Assembly (NCBI RefSeq): GCF_017884005.1
Contig: NZ_QFAY01000004.1
Coordinates: 1 to 64,000 of the forward strand
From: Streptococcus panodentis
GTDB taxonomy: Bacteria; Bacillota; Bacilli; Lactobacillales; Streptococcaceae
DNA length: 64,000 nt
Direction of reading: 5' to 3'
Part shown: piece by piece, positions 56,991 to 64,000 of the stretch
How the letters are laid out: each line of letters starts with the position of its first letter
How positions within the stretch are numbered: position 1 is the first letter of the stretch
Notes under the pieces: model-generated
What the model was told of the DNA's origin: nothing
The model's database searches: none
The model's input: only the letters and a program-made list of their open reading frames with translations
Translations under genes and position numbers: made by a program

Positions 56991-57715
56991 CAGAAATTAA
57001 ACTTGAAAAGGTAAGCTATGCTTACGAGGAGCAGCAGATTTTAAAGGATATCAGTCTGGAGGTCCAAACTGGTCAGGTGGTGGCTATTTTAGGCCCCAGC
57101 GGTGTGGGAAAGACGACACTTTTCAATCTGATTGCCGGGATTTTGCCTCTGCAGTCTGGCAGAATCATGTTAGACGGCGAGGACAATCCCAAGGGCCGGG
57201 TCAGCTATATGCTGCAAAAAGACCTGCTTTTGGAGCATAAGACTGTTCTGGGCAATGTCATGCTGCCCCTCCTGATTAAAAAGGCAGCCAAGAAAGAAGC
57301 GGTTGAGCGGGCGGAGGCTATTCTGCGGGAATTTGGCCTTTATGAAGTGGCGAATCAGTATCCGCATGAGCTGAGCGGGGGCATGCGCCAGCGCGTGGCC
57401 CTGCTGCGGACCTATCTGTTTGGCCACAAGCTTTTCCTGCTGGATGAGGCCTTCAGCGCGCTGGATGAGCTGACCAAGATGGAACTGCATGCTTGGTATC
57501 TGGATATTCACCGCAGGCTGGGCCTGACCACCCTCCTCATCACCCACAGTATCGAGGAGGCGCTGGCTCTCAGCGACCGCATCTATATTCTGAAAAACCG
57601 GCCCGGCCAGCTGGTGGCGGAGCTGCAGCTGGACTGGTCTGGCCAGAAAGACAAGGAGCTGAAGAAACTGGCCTATAAGCAGGAAATTTTGAGGATTTTG
57701 GGGGTTAAATCTTAG
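56987..57715 (+). CDS. thiZ: ABC transporter ATPase for thiamine pyrimidine precursor
   Basis: 242 residues: Walker A GPSGVGKTT (about 37-45), Q-loop YMLQKDLLLEH, signature LSGGMRQRV, Walker B LFLLDEAFSALD, H-loop THSIEEAL. SsuB/TauB/ThiZ family. Last gene of the riboswitch operon. Base composition rises in GC toward its 3' end. Confidence 0.9.
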   Translation: MTEIKLEKVSYAYEEQQILKDISLEVQTGQVVAILGPSGVGKTTLFNLIAGILPLQSGRIMLDGEDNPKGRVSYMLQKDLLLEHKTVLGNVMLPLLIKKAAKKEAVERAEAILREFGLYEVANQYPHELSGGMRQRVALLRTYLFGHKLFLLDEAFSALDELTKMELHAWYLDIHRRLGLTTLLITHSIEEALALSDRIYILKNRPGQLVAELQLDWSGQKDKELKKLAYKQEILRILGVKS

Positions 57716-57965
57716 AACCTGCCTGAATAAATCATCTCACTGTATTAACATCTCTGTTAGCGCCACTCGGCCTTACAGAATCTAAAAATACATCTGCTTT
57801 TCCTGTGAAATACTGTCTGGATTGGCACTAGCATACTCCTCAATCTGTCCAACTGATCTTTATGCCTATAGATTCTTAGAATGAATCGATAGGAATGTTG
57901 ATTTTTAAAAATTTTTATACTAAAATGGCGGTGTCAACAATTTTCAAAGTTGGAAGGAGAAGCAA

Positions 57966-58316
57966 ATGGACAAAGTTCCTAATCAGATTGATTATATAGA
58001 ATTTCCTTATCCTGACAAGGAGTTGTTCCGTCAAGGCAGAGATTTCTATCGGCAGGTTTTTGGCTGGCAGTATCAGGAATGGGGGCCGGAATATCTGGAT
58101 ACGGCTGACAGCGGCGTTTCCAGCGGTCTGGCTGTCGATTCTGCACGGCTGCAGACTCCTTTAATCGTCCTCTATACAGACCATATCGAGCAGGCGATGA
58201 CAAGGGTCTTGGAAGCTGGCGGAGAGATTAGTCAGCCCTTGTTTGACTTTCCTGGCGGCCGTCGTTTTCATTTCAAAGACCCGGCTGGCCATGAACTGGC
58301 TTTTTGGTCGGAATAA
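57966..58316 (+). CDS. VOC-family (glyoxalase-like) protein
   Basis: 116 residues with a glyoxalase/bleomycin-resistance (VOC) fold: YIEFPYPDKELFRQGRDFYR, FGWQYQEWGPEYL, PLIVLYTDHIEQAMTRVLEA, GRRFHFKDPAGHELAFW. The C-terminal HELAFW retains a metal-ligand Glu. Substrate unknown. RBS GGAAGGAGA. Monocistronic; the 250 bases upstream hold only a weak promoter (TTTATACTAAAAT). Confidence 0.82.
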   Translation: MDKVPNQIDYIEFPYPDKELFRQGRDFYRQVFGWQYQEWGPEYLDTADSGVSSGLAVDSARLQTPLIVLYTDHIEQAMTRVLEAGGEISQPLFDFPGGRRFHFKDPAGHELAFWSE

Positions 58317-58323
58317 CCCATCA

Positions 58324-58350
58324 AATCAAGCTTGGCAGCTTGGTTTTTTG
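58324..58350 (+). terminator. Terminator after VOC gene
   Basis: Stem ATCAAGC/GCTTGGT with TTGGCA loop followed by TTTTTTG. Confidence 0.75.
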
Positions 58351-58385
58351 CAAAAACTGAGACGCATACTTTTCTTTTCTGCCTC

Positions 58386-58573
58386 TTTACATTCTGCCTT
58401 TTTCGTGGTACAATAGCTTTTGTGTGAAATAACAGCAGTTCAAAATGAAGCTCGTCAACAGAAGGTCAGCTATAAGAGTAACCTTTGCTGTTTGGGCGAA
58501 GACCTCCTGCACGAATCAGGTTTGAATAAGAGTTATTTCCTCAAATATCATTTATTTAGAGGAGGACATTTTT
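58386..58573 (+). promoter_or_regulatory. rpsD promoter and structured leader
   Basis: TTTACA (58386-58391), 17 bases, extended -10 TGGTACAAT (TACAAT 58409-58414). The leader of about 150 bases can close a domain with AACAGCA (58431) pairing TGCTGTT (58486), plus GGTC/GACC contacts. S4 represses its own mRNA in other bacteria, so this is a candidate autoregulatory leader. RBS GAGGAGG at 58559. Confidence 0.55.
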
Positions 58574-59185
58574 ATGTCTCGTTATACAGGACCATCTTGG
58601 AAACAAGCCCGTCGTTTGGGTCTTTCTCTTACCGGTACAGGTAAAGAATTGGCTCGCCGCAACTATGTACCTGGTCAGCATGGACCAAACAACCGCAGCA
58701 AATTGTCAGAATACGGTTTGCAGTTGGCTGAAAAGCAAAAACTTCGTTTCACTTACGGTGTAGGTGAAAAGCAATTCCGTAACTTGTTCGTGCAAGCTAC
58801 TAAGATCAAAGAAGGCATCCTTGGTTTCAACTTCATGCTTCTCTTGGAACGCCGCTTGGATAACGTTGTGTACCGTCTGGGTCTTGCGACTACCCGTCGT
58901 CAGGCGCGTCAGTTCGTAAACCACGGTCACATCCTTGTTGATGGCAAGCGCGTAGATATCCCATCTTACCGCGTGACGCCAGGTCAAGTGATTTCTGTTC
59001 GTGAAAAATCACTGAAAGTACCTGCCATCCTTGAAGCGGTTGAAGCAACTCTGGGACGTCCAGCTTTCGTATCATTCGATGCTGAAAAGCTGGAAGGTTC
59101 ATTGACTCGCCTGCCAGAACGCGACGAAATCAACCCAGAAATCAATGAAGCACTTGTCGTTGAATTCTACAACAAAATGCTGTAA
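58574..59185 (+). CDS. rpsD: 30S ribosomal protein S4
   Basis: 203 residues; primary 16S rRNA-binding protein that starts 30S assembly. N-terminus [21 protein letters not shown]4 RNA-binding domain ([20 protein letters not shown]...[18 protein letters not shown]), normal C-terminus. The N-terminus lacks the four-Cys zinc cluster found in many S4 proteins, as in other streptococci. Codon use is strongly biased, as in highly expressed genes. Confidence 0.98.
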   Translation: MSRYTGPSWKQARRLGLSLTGTGKELARRNYVPGQHGPNNRSKLSEYGLQLAEKQKLRFTYGVGEKQFRNLFVQATKIKEGILGFNFMLLLERRLDNVVYRLGLATTRRQARQFVNHGHILVDGKRVDIPSYRVTPGQVISVREKSLKVPAILEAVEATLGRPAFVSFDAEKLEGSLTRLPERDEINPEINEALVVEFYNKML

Positions 59186-59205
59186 GATAAGACTTTATAT
59201 TGTAA

Positions 59206-59231
59206 GAAGCCTGCAACAGTGGGCTTTTTTC
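59206..59231 (+). terminator. rpsD terminator
   Basis: Stem AAGCC/GGCTT with a ten-base loop and TTTTTT tail. Confidence 0.75.
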
Positions 59232-59374
59232 TTTGTCTTGAAAAGCTTATTTTTTTGAAAATCAAAGTTGAAACTGAGAGTTTTTGCCCAGCCTCTATGA
59301 AGCTGCATTGCTTTCTCTTGTCATCTTTGATTTTCATTGAACAGGACTGTCACTGTTCCTCATTTTTAAAAGTG

Positions 59375-59441
59375 TCATTTGAGGGTGAAAAAATGACAGT
59401 TGGGGGCAAGTGAAGATTTTTCCAGCAGGATATACTAGAAT
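59375..59441 (+). promoter_or_regulatory. ComE-dependent promoter upstream of the receiver-only comE paralogue
   Basis: TCATTTGAG (59375-59383), exactly 12 bases, ACAGTTGGG (59396-59404), 31 bases, TAGAAT (59436-59441). Both nonamers fit the ComE consensus and both spacings equal those at comC. It points toward the gene at 60049, about 600 bases away, with no other recognised gene between. Confidence 0.72.
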
Positions 59442-60048
59442 AAAGAGGTCAAGATTGATTCTTATACTAGACTTGTTTGTGGGTGAGGGTGCAGTTATCA
59501 TGAGAGTCTGCCCCAGCCTCCTTGCCTCGCTTTTGAATTTGCAGTCTCGGGCTGTTGGAGCGGCCTGATTTGAAGAGGTTTTTGAAGAGCAGGGGAACTG
59601 ATTCTTTCCTTATGCTCATCCTCAAACTACAAAATGTTAAAAAATTATGCTAAAATAGATTTATTATAGCAAGTCATCTCAGTAATCTGCAGCAGAAAGA
59701 GGATGACGGTATTGCTATTGCAGCCCAGCCGGCCCTTTTTTGCATCGGCGGGTAAGGCAAGCCAAGCTTGCAGCAACCGTATCAGTATGGAAGACTTTGA
59801 GCAAAGCGAGTGAACATCATGTAGGTTTGAAATAAATGGAGCATGAAAAATTGCTGTTACAGCTTCATCATCCAAAGTTTGCCAAAACAGCTTACCCTAG
59901 TTATCTGAGCTTTTCAAGGGGGATGATGTTTCAAAATATGGGCAGAGCGCATAGAATCACTTGCTTTTTCAGGTGAAGGCCAGTCCCAGGCTGATAGAAA
60001 CAGCAGGGCTGCTGGAGCGACAGGATGTGCAGTATAAGGAGAAGAAGA
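59442..60048. repeat. Gene-free leader with family B repeat, copy 4
   Basis: Family B hairpin at about 59477-59520 (GTGGGTGAGGGTGCAGTTAT, then ATGAGAGTCTGCCCC), a RUP-like phrase TTTGAAGAGGTTTTTGAAGAG near 59570, and a possible second promoter TGCTAAAAT at about 59648. A short ORF with a strong RBS (AAGGGGG, then MFQNMGRAHRITCFFR) lies near 59934-59984; I do not call it. GCCGGCCCTTTTTT near 59728 may be a weak terminator. Confidence 0.5.
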
Positions 60049-60477
60049 ATGAAAATTACAATTTTAGAGGATAGTGCGGTTCACCGGGTGCGTCTGGAAA
60101 CGGCTATCCGGAAGGGTATGGCTGAGTTAGGAGTGGCTGCCCGTATCCTGGCAACAGGAAAAATCATGGAATTCGAGGCTTCTTTAGGCAGGGATACCTC
60201 TCATCATCTCTATTTTTTGGACTTGGATATTCAGGGAGAGCGCAATAAGGGATTTGAGGTAGCTCAGCTGATTCGCAGGTACAATCCGCATGCTATTATT
60301 GTTTTTATGACGGATGTGCCAGAAGTCTCCCCTCTGGCCTTTCAATACCATGTGTCTGCTTTGGATTTTATTGACAAGGACGGAGCGGACTATGATAAGA
60401 GAGTCAAGGAGTGTCTGGAGTACACGGCAAGGCAGCTGCGTATTATTGATCAAAAGGGTGGGAGCAGTCTCCTCTGA
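60049..60477 (+). CDS. Orphan ComE-like receiver protein lacking the LytTR DNA-binding domain
   Basis: 142 residues from ATG 60049 (AAGGAGA upstream). It aligns along its length with the ComE receiver of this genome: ITILEDSAVHRVRLETAI versus ILVLEDTIAHQVRIETTL, TGKI.EF, LYFLDLDIQGE with phospho-acceptor D58 at the same number, RYNPHAIIVFMT, and VSALDFIDKDG. It ends after the receiver (about 125-142) and no LytTR sequence remains in any frame downstream that I can see. It may compete with ComE for phosphate from ComD or form inactive dimers. A ComE-type promoter lies upstream. Confidence 0.85.
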   Translation: MKITILEDSAVHRVRLETAIRKGMAELGVAARILATGKIMEFEASLGRDTSHHLYFLDLDIQGERNKGFEVAQLIRRYNPHAIIVFMTDVPEVSPLAFQYHVSALDFIDKDGADYDKRVKECLEYTARQLRIIDQKGGSSLL

Positions 60478-60481
60478 CAGG

Positions 60482-60862
60482 ATGGTATCGTCATTTCGTT
60501 TGTTTTTTATTACTTTGTTAGCTCGCTGCCCTATCGTCCTATATTTTAAGCGATAGGCTGAAACTGTCCTCCGGACTGTTACGCTATTAAAAGCAAACTA
60601 AAGACTATATCGGCTGTTACAGTGTGTAAAGTTTTTTTACAGATTTTTTCAGGCACTTTCGTCTAAATGGTGTATAATGGGGTCAAGAGTCAAAGGGAGT
60701 CTGATAGCGTCATTTCGTTAATCTTTTATTACTTTGTTAGCTGAAACAGTCCCAGAGGGCAGTTTCACTACTAAAAGACTATACGGTGTCTTATAAAAGA
60801 CAAAAGACACCTCCCTCTGCGGGCGATGGCGCAGCCATCATGGGGCCTGTCCCATCGCCTAT
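60482..60862. repeat. Family C copies 3 and 4, then family B copy 5
   Basis: 60495-60612: CCCTATCGTCC...GCGATAGG outer stem with GAAACTGTCCTCCGGACTGTT; 60705-60790: GAAACAGTCCCAGAGGGCAGTTTC. Both begin CATTTCGTT..TTTTTATTACTTTGTTAG. The family B hairpin GCGATGGCGCAGCCATCATG with GGGCCTGTCCCATCGC lies at 60822-60860, ending about 30 bases before the next start codon. A TTTTACAG..TGTATAATGGGG element (60648-60681) contains a TATAAT that could drive the downstream operon. No gene is seen. Confidence 0.7.
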
Positions 60863-60890
60863 TTGTGCCAATAAAAGGAAAGGAGCAGAC

Positions 60891-61868
60891 ATGAAGGTTC
60901 TTGTTACTGGTGCGACAGGCTTTTTGGGGAAATATGTTATTGAAGAACTGGTCGAGCAGGGCTATGAAGTAAGGGCCTTTGGCCGCAATCAGAAGGCAGG
61001 CCAGGCTCTGCAGGGACCCTCAGTGGAATTCTTTGCTGGTGACTTTAGTCAGGAAGAAGATATTTTTGCCGCCTGTGAGGGTGTTGATGCTGTTGTTCAT
61101 GCAGGGGCTCTTTCCACTATTTGGGGTCCTTGGGAGCAGTTTTACCGTGCCAATGTGCTGGGAACTAAGCGGGTTTTAGAAGCCTGCAGGCATTTTGGCA
61201 TCAAGCGTCTGGTTTACATCTCTTCTCCCAGTATTTATGCGGCGGCGCGGGATCAGCTGGATATCAAGGAAACGGATGCGCCCAAGGAAAATGAACTGAA
61301 TTTTTACATCAAGAGCAAACTGCAGGCTGAGCGTGTCATTTCTCAATACCCTCAGGTGCCGTCGGTTATTCTGCGTCCCCGCGGCCTCTTTGGTATTGGG
61401 GACACCAGTATTTTTCCGCGGGTGCTGCGACTGAGCCAACAATTTGCGATCCCCCTCATCAAGAACGGGCAGCAGCTGATGGATATGACCTGTGTAGAAA
61501 ATGCAGCCTTGGCGGTGCGTCTGGCCTTGGAAATGCCTCAAGCACATGGGCAGGTTTACAACATTACCAACGGTGAGCCCCATAGCTTTAAGGATTTGCT
61601 GGACCAAGCCTTGGAAGGTTTACAGGTGCGTAAACGCTATGTAAAGCTGCCGGCTGGCTTGCTGGCCTTCTTAGCACAGAGTTTTGAAAGCATCTACCGT
61701 TTTTTCCGGATTAAAAAAGAGCCTCCACTGACCCTTTACACCTACTATTTGATGCGCTACAGCCAAACGCTGGACATCTCAGCAGCTGTAAGGGATTTAG
61801 GCTATCGGCCGCGCTTGACAATCAGCGAAGGAATTGCGAAATATGTCCAAAATTATCGAAACAATTGA
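60891..61868 (+). CDS. NAD(P)-dependent epimerase/dehydratase (extended SDR, 3-beta-HSD/OleD-like)
   Basis: 325 residues from ATG 60891 with AAAGGAG upstream (an open frame to 60786 lies within repeats). Rossmann motif VTGATGFLGKYVIEEL (about 4-19), active-site Tyr-Lys in NFYIKSKLQAE (YxxxK), and RPRGLFGIGD. It is most like NAD-dependent 3-beta-hydroxysteroid dehydrogenase-type SDRs, which include OleD acting on beta-keto acids. First gene of a tightly packed operon; overlaps the next gene by 26 bases. Substrate unknown. Confidence 0.85.
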   Translation: MKVLVTGATGFLGKYVIEELVEQGYEVRAFGRNQKAGQALQGPSVEFFAGDFSQEEDIFAACEGVDAVVHAGALSTIWGPWEQFYRANVLGTKRVLEACRHFGIKRLVYISSPSIYAAARDQLDIKETDAPKENELNFYIKSKLQAERVISQYPQVPSVILRPRGLFGIGDTSIFPRVLRLSQQFAIPLIKNGQQLMDMTCVENAALAVRLALEMPQAHGQVYNITNGEPHSFKDLLDQALEGLQVRKRYVKLPAGLLAFLAQSFESIYRFFRIKKEPPLTLYTYYLMRYSQTLDISAAVRDLGYRPRLTISEGIAKYVQNYRNN

Positions 61869-62673
61869 TTATTTTGCTGCTGGCAGCTGCAGCAGCCATT
61901 TACAGAGGATGTTCAAGGGAGTCCCTAAGAAAAAAATCAGCTTCCCGGCCGGTGTTTTTCTGCTTAAACACCGCAGCAAAGGCTATATTTTATACGATAC
62001 TGGCTATTCCCCAGCTATTCAGAAGCCTTCTTTGAAATATTGGTGCTATGGCTTGGCGACGCCTGTCACTATGAAAAGCGGGGATCGGATTGATCTCCTG
62101 CTGCAGGAAAATGGACTGGTGCCTGATGATATTTCCTATATCATCCTGTCACACCTGCATCCTGACCACCTCGGAGGGGCTGCCTTCTTTCCCAAAGCTC
62201 GCTTTATCCTCACCCAGGCGGTTTTTGACCGTTATCAGAAGAGGCGCCTCAAAGATTTGATTTTCAGGGAATTTCTGCCGGCAGATTTTGACAGCCGCTT
62301 GGAGGTAGTGGAGCCCCAGCAGGTGGAGGCCGCTTTTCTCTACCGCAAGACCGTTGACTTATTTGGCGATGGCAGTATTTATCTGGCTTCGGTAGATGGA
62401 CACGCAGCTGGTCAGGGCTGCCTCTTTCTGCCGGAGTACAACCTTTTTATTGCTGCGGATCTGTGTTGGGGCGTGGACTTGCTGCCCTATACAGAGCAGA
62501 TGCGTCTTTTGCCGTCTTTGGTGCAGGACAGCAAGCAGGACTATCTGGCCGGTGTTGCTTTGCTCCGAAGGCTTTTGGCAGACAATCACCAGGTTCTGGT
62601 CAGCCACGATCCGACAGAGAGGGTAAAGGAAGTCTTACATGCAAGCAGGAACTTTTCTGAAAACTTTTATTGA
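61843..62673 (+). CDS. MBL-fold metallo-hydrolase (lactonase-like)
   Basis: 276 residues from ATG 61843 (MSKIIETIDYFAAGSC), GAAGGA upstream. Zinc motif HLHPDHLGG (HxHxDH), a second ligand region SVDGHAAGQG, and NLFIAADLCWG, the pattern of N-acyl-homoserine lactonase-type MBL proteins. It may open a lactone or cleave a thioester made by this operon. It overlaps both neighbours, by 26 and 35 bases. Confidence 0.87.
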   Translation: MSKIIETIDYFAAGSCSSHLQRMFKGVPKKKISFPAGVFLLKHRSKGYILYDTGYSPAIQKPSLKYWCYGLATPVTMKSGDRIDLLLQENGLVPDDISYIILSHLHPDHLGGAAFFPKARFILTQAVFDRYQKRRLKDLIFREFLPADFDSRLEVVEPQQVEAAFLYRKTVDLFGDGSIYLASVDGHAAGQGCLFLPEYNLFIAADLCWGVDLLPYTEQMRLLPSLVQDSKQDYLAGVALLRRLLADNHQVLVSHDPTERVKEVLHASRNFSENFY

Positions 62674-63898
62674 GATGCGCTGGCTGCGCCGCTTTGACAG
62701 CCGGCAGGCTCTGGAGGCTTATCAGACCAGGCAGCTGGCAGCTTATAGGGCCTTTCTGCAGGAAAAATCTCCTTATTTCAGGCAGGGGATTCCGGCAGAT
62801 TTCCGCATGGATAAGGCGCTGATGATGCGGCATTTCAATCAGCTAAATACGGTGGGAATGGACCGGGATGAGGCTTTGGAGCTGGCTCTGGAGAGCGAAC
62901 GAACGCGTGATTTCAGTCCAATGAAAGGGGAAATCGCTGTCGGCTTATCCTCTGGGACTTCGGGGCACCGGGGCCTCTTTATCACCAGTGAGCAGGAGCG
63001 CAGTATGTGGGCTGCTGCTGTTTTAGCTAAAATGCTGCCGCCGGGAAAACTCTTAGGCCATAGGATTGCTTTTTTTCTGCGGGCCGATAACGCTCTTTAT
63101 CAGACGGTCCATTCGGCCCTTATCCGTCTGCAGTATTTTGATACCTTTCAGGCTGCTGAGCAGCATCTGGAGCTTCTCAATACCTATCAGCCAAGCATAT
63201 TGGTGGCGCCGGCTTCCATGCTGCTGGAGCTGGCCAAGCTGCGGCAGTCCGGCAGGTTAAACATCGCTCCGCAGAAGGTCATATCAGTAGCTGAGATTTT
63301 GGAGGAGGCAGATCGGCAGGCCATGGAGGCTTCTTTTGAGCTGGACAGGATTGATCAGATCTATCAGGCGACAGAAGGTTTTCTGGCTTGCAGCTGTGCC
63401 TGCGGTCAGCTTCATCTCAATGAGGACATTGTCTTTGTAGAGAAGAACTATCTGGATGAAGGCCGTTTTTATCCTCTGATTACCGATTTTAAACGCCGCT
63501 CGCAGCCTATCTATCGTTATGAGCTGAATGATATTTTAGTGGAAAATCCTGACCCCTGTCCCTGCGGTTCAGTTTTCACTCGGATTGACAGGATTGAGGG
63601 CCGGTCGGATGATATCTTTGTCTTTGAAAATGCTGCTGGAGAGCCTGTAGAGGTTTTTCCGGACTTTATCCGGCGCTGCCTGCTCTTTGTGGATGGCATC
63701 GGAGAATATCAGGCCGCTCAGCTCAGCAGCCGGCAGCTGGTGATTGCGATTGAACACCGCAGCCGGGAGAGGGAGGCTGCTCTGACTCGGCAATTCCAGC
63801 AATTAGCGGCAGATAAGGATTTTCTTGCTCCTCAGCTGATTTTTAAGGACTACCAGCGGGACCGCAGCCGCAAATTAAAAAGAATCTGCCGGATTTGA
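62639..63898 (+). CDS. F390 synthetase-like / PaaK-CapK-type adenylate-forming enzyme
   Basis: 419 residues. P-loop VGLSSGTSGHRGLFITSEQE (ANL-type SSGTSG), ATP-binding region around YQATEGFLAC, Cys cluster CSCACGQLHLNEDIVF and PDPCPCGSVFTRIDRIEGRS (with GRSDDIF as the hinge region). It should activate a carboxylic acid with ATP. Similar proteins are annotated F390 synthetase-related, though streptococci lack F420, so that name is not functional evidence. Starts within the MBL gene. Confidence 0.87.
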   Translation: MQAGTFLKTFIEMRWLRRFDSRQALEAYQTRQLAAYRAFLQEKSPYFRQGIPADFRMDKALMMRHFNQLNTVGMDRDEALELALESERTRDFSPMKGEIAVGLSSGTSGHRGLFITSEQERSMWAAAVLAKMLPPGKLLGHRIAFFLRADNALYQTVHSALIRLQYFDTFQAAEQHLELLNTYQPSILVAPASMLLELAKLRQSGRLNIAPQKVISVAEILEEADRQAMEASFELDRIDQIYQATEGFLACSCACGQLHLNEDIVFVEKNYLDEGRFYPLITDFKRRSQPIYRYELNDILVENPDPCPCGSVFTRIDRIEGRSDDIFVFENAAGEPVEVFPDFIRRCLLFVDGIGEYQAAQLSSRQLVIAIEHRSREREAALTRQFQQLAADKDFLAPQLIFKDYQRDRSRKLKRICRI

Positions 63899-63914
63899 AA
63901 CGGAGCTTGTTTGG

Positions 63915-63932
63915 GTCAGGCCCCTCGCCTGA
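63915..63932 (+). other. Hairpin between adenylating enzyme and KAS III genes
   Basis: GTCAGGC-CCCT-CGCCTGAC-like stem of seven base pairs, no T-run, 16 bases before the next start codon. Could shape translation or stabilise the mRNA. Confidence 0.4.
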
Positions 63933-63947
63933 CAGAAAGGAAAGAAG

Positions 63948-64000
63948 ATGACAGCAGTAAAAAATCATATTAAGATTGTTGGCTACGGCACGCAGCTGCC
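63948..64000 (+). CDS. 3-oxoacyl-ACP synthase III-like protein (start only, cut by window edge)
   Basis: ATG 63948 follows GAAAGGAAAG. The 17 complete codons read MTAVKNHIKIVGYGTQL, with a following codon beginning CC (Pro). IVGYGTQLP is typical of the N-terminus of FabH/KAS III enzymes (compare I.G.G.YLP). The rest is outside the window. With the three preceding genes it suggests a condensing enzyme in a small-molecule pathway. Confidence 0.62.
   Translation, partial: MTAVKNHIKIVGYGTQL

Noticed and set aside
59455..59569. TTG-started ORF with AAAGAGG just after the ComE-type promoter at 59375
   Set aside because: It runs through a family B repeat and encodes no recognisable peptide; the spacing is suggestive but not enough.
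60478..60890. Decayed LytTR domain after the receiver-only gene
   Set aside because: Translation of the visible frames shows only repeat families C and B; no LytTR-like sequence was found by eye.

Overview
This window is a streptococcal chromosome segment containing the replication origin. Gene content and order (dnaA-dnaN to ftsH-comX on one side; parB-htrA-rlmH-tRNA-Arg-comCDE-tRNA-Glu, then trpS-guaB-recF-M16 peptidases-rodZ-pgsA-ecf on the other) match the layout I know from Streptococcus pneumoniae and its oral relatives. The comC product lacks a double-glycine leader and ends in a peptide resembling the published S. sanguinis CSP, so a sanguinis-like oral streptococcus is the best guess. 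The species is not determined from sequence here.

Layout. 1-1605: competence sigma factor comX, repeats, and a tRNA-Asn/tRNA-Glu pair. 1655-16586 (minus strand, reading away from the origin): ftsH, hpt, tilS, a beta-lactamase-fold protein, a 42-residue protein, divIC, an S4-domain protein, mfd, pth, ychF, several small genes, dagK, dnaN. 16639-20498: dnaA and oriC with three groups of DnaA boxes, parB, and htrA behind a CiaR-type box. 20611-23918: rlmH, tRNA-Arg, comC-comD-comE behind a canonical ComE site, then a second, inverted copy of the tRNA-Glu/tRNA-Asn cassette. 24791-41142: YfhO-type membrane protein, ABC-F ATPase, trpS, guaB, recF-yaaA, two M16-type proteins, rodZ, pgsA and the ECF energy-coupling module. 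41346-53394: two LysM proteins, a HAD phosphatase, serine dehydratase, mnmA, mnmG, then gdpP-rplI-dnaB-veg. 53906-59185: a HAD hydrolase, a TPP-riboswitch operon for a thiamine-precursor transporter, a VOC protein, and rpsD with a structured leader. 60049-64000: an orphan receiver-only ComE paralogue, then a four-gene operon (SDR, metallo-hydrolase, adenylating enzyme, KAS III start) that looks like an undescribed small-molecule pathway cut by the window edge.

Genes that work together. ComC/ComD/ComE should sense a peptide and activate early competence promoters. Near-perfect ComE direct repeats occur at 21274-21303 (comC), 801-830 (divergent from comX) and 59375-59404 (upstream of the receiver-only paralogue), and a degenerate one precedes comX. 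This suggests an extended circuit with a possible CSP-inducible dominant-negative or phosphate-sink protein. Two parS sites (26430, 36129) and ParB serve origin segregation.

Intergenic DNA is full of modular palindromic repeats in at least four families, and carries a fragment of an IS110-family transposase gene. A 298-bp inverted repeat containing two tRNA genes brackets a 22-kb segment with oriC, which could invert without changing gene/replication co-orientation.
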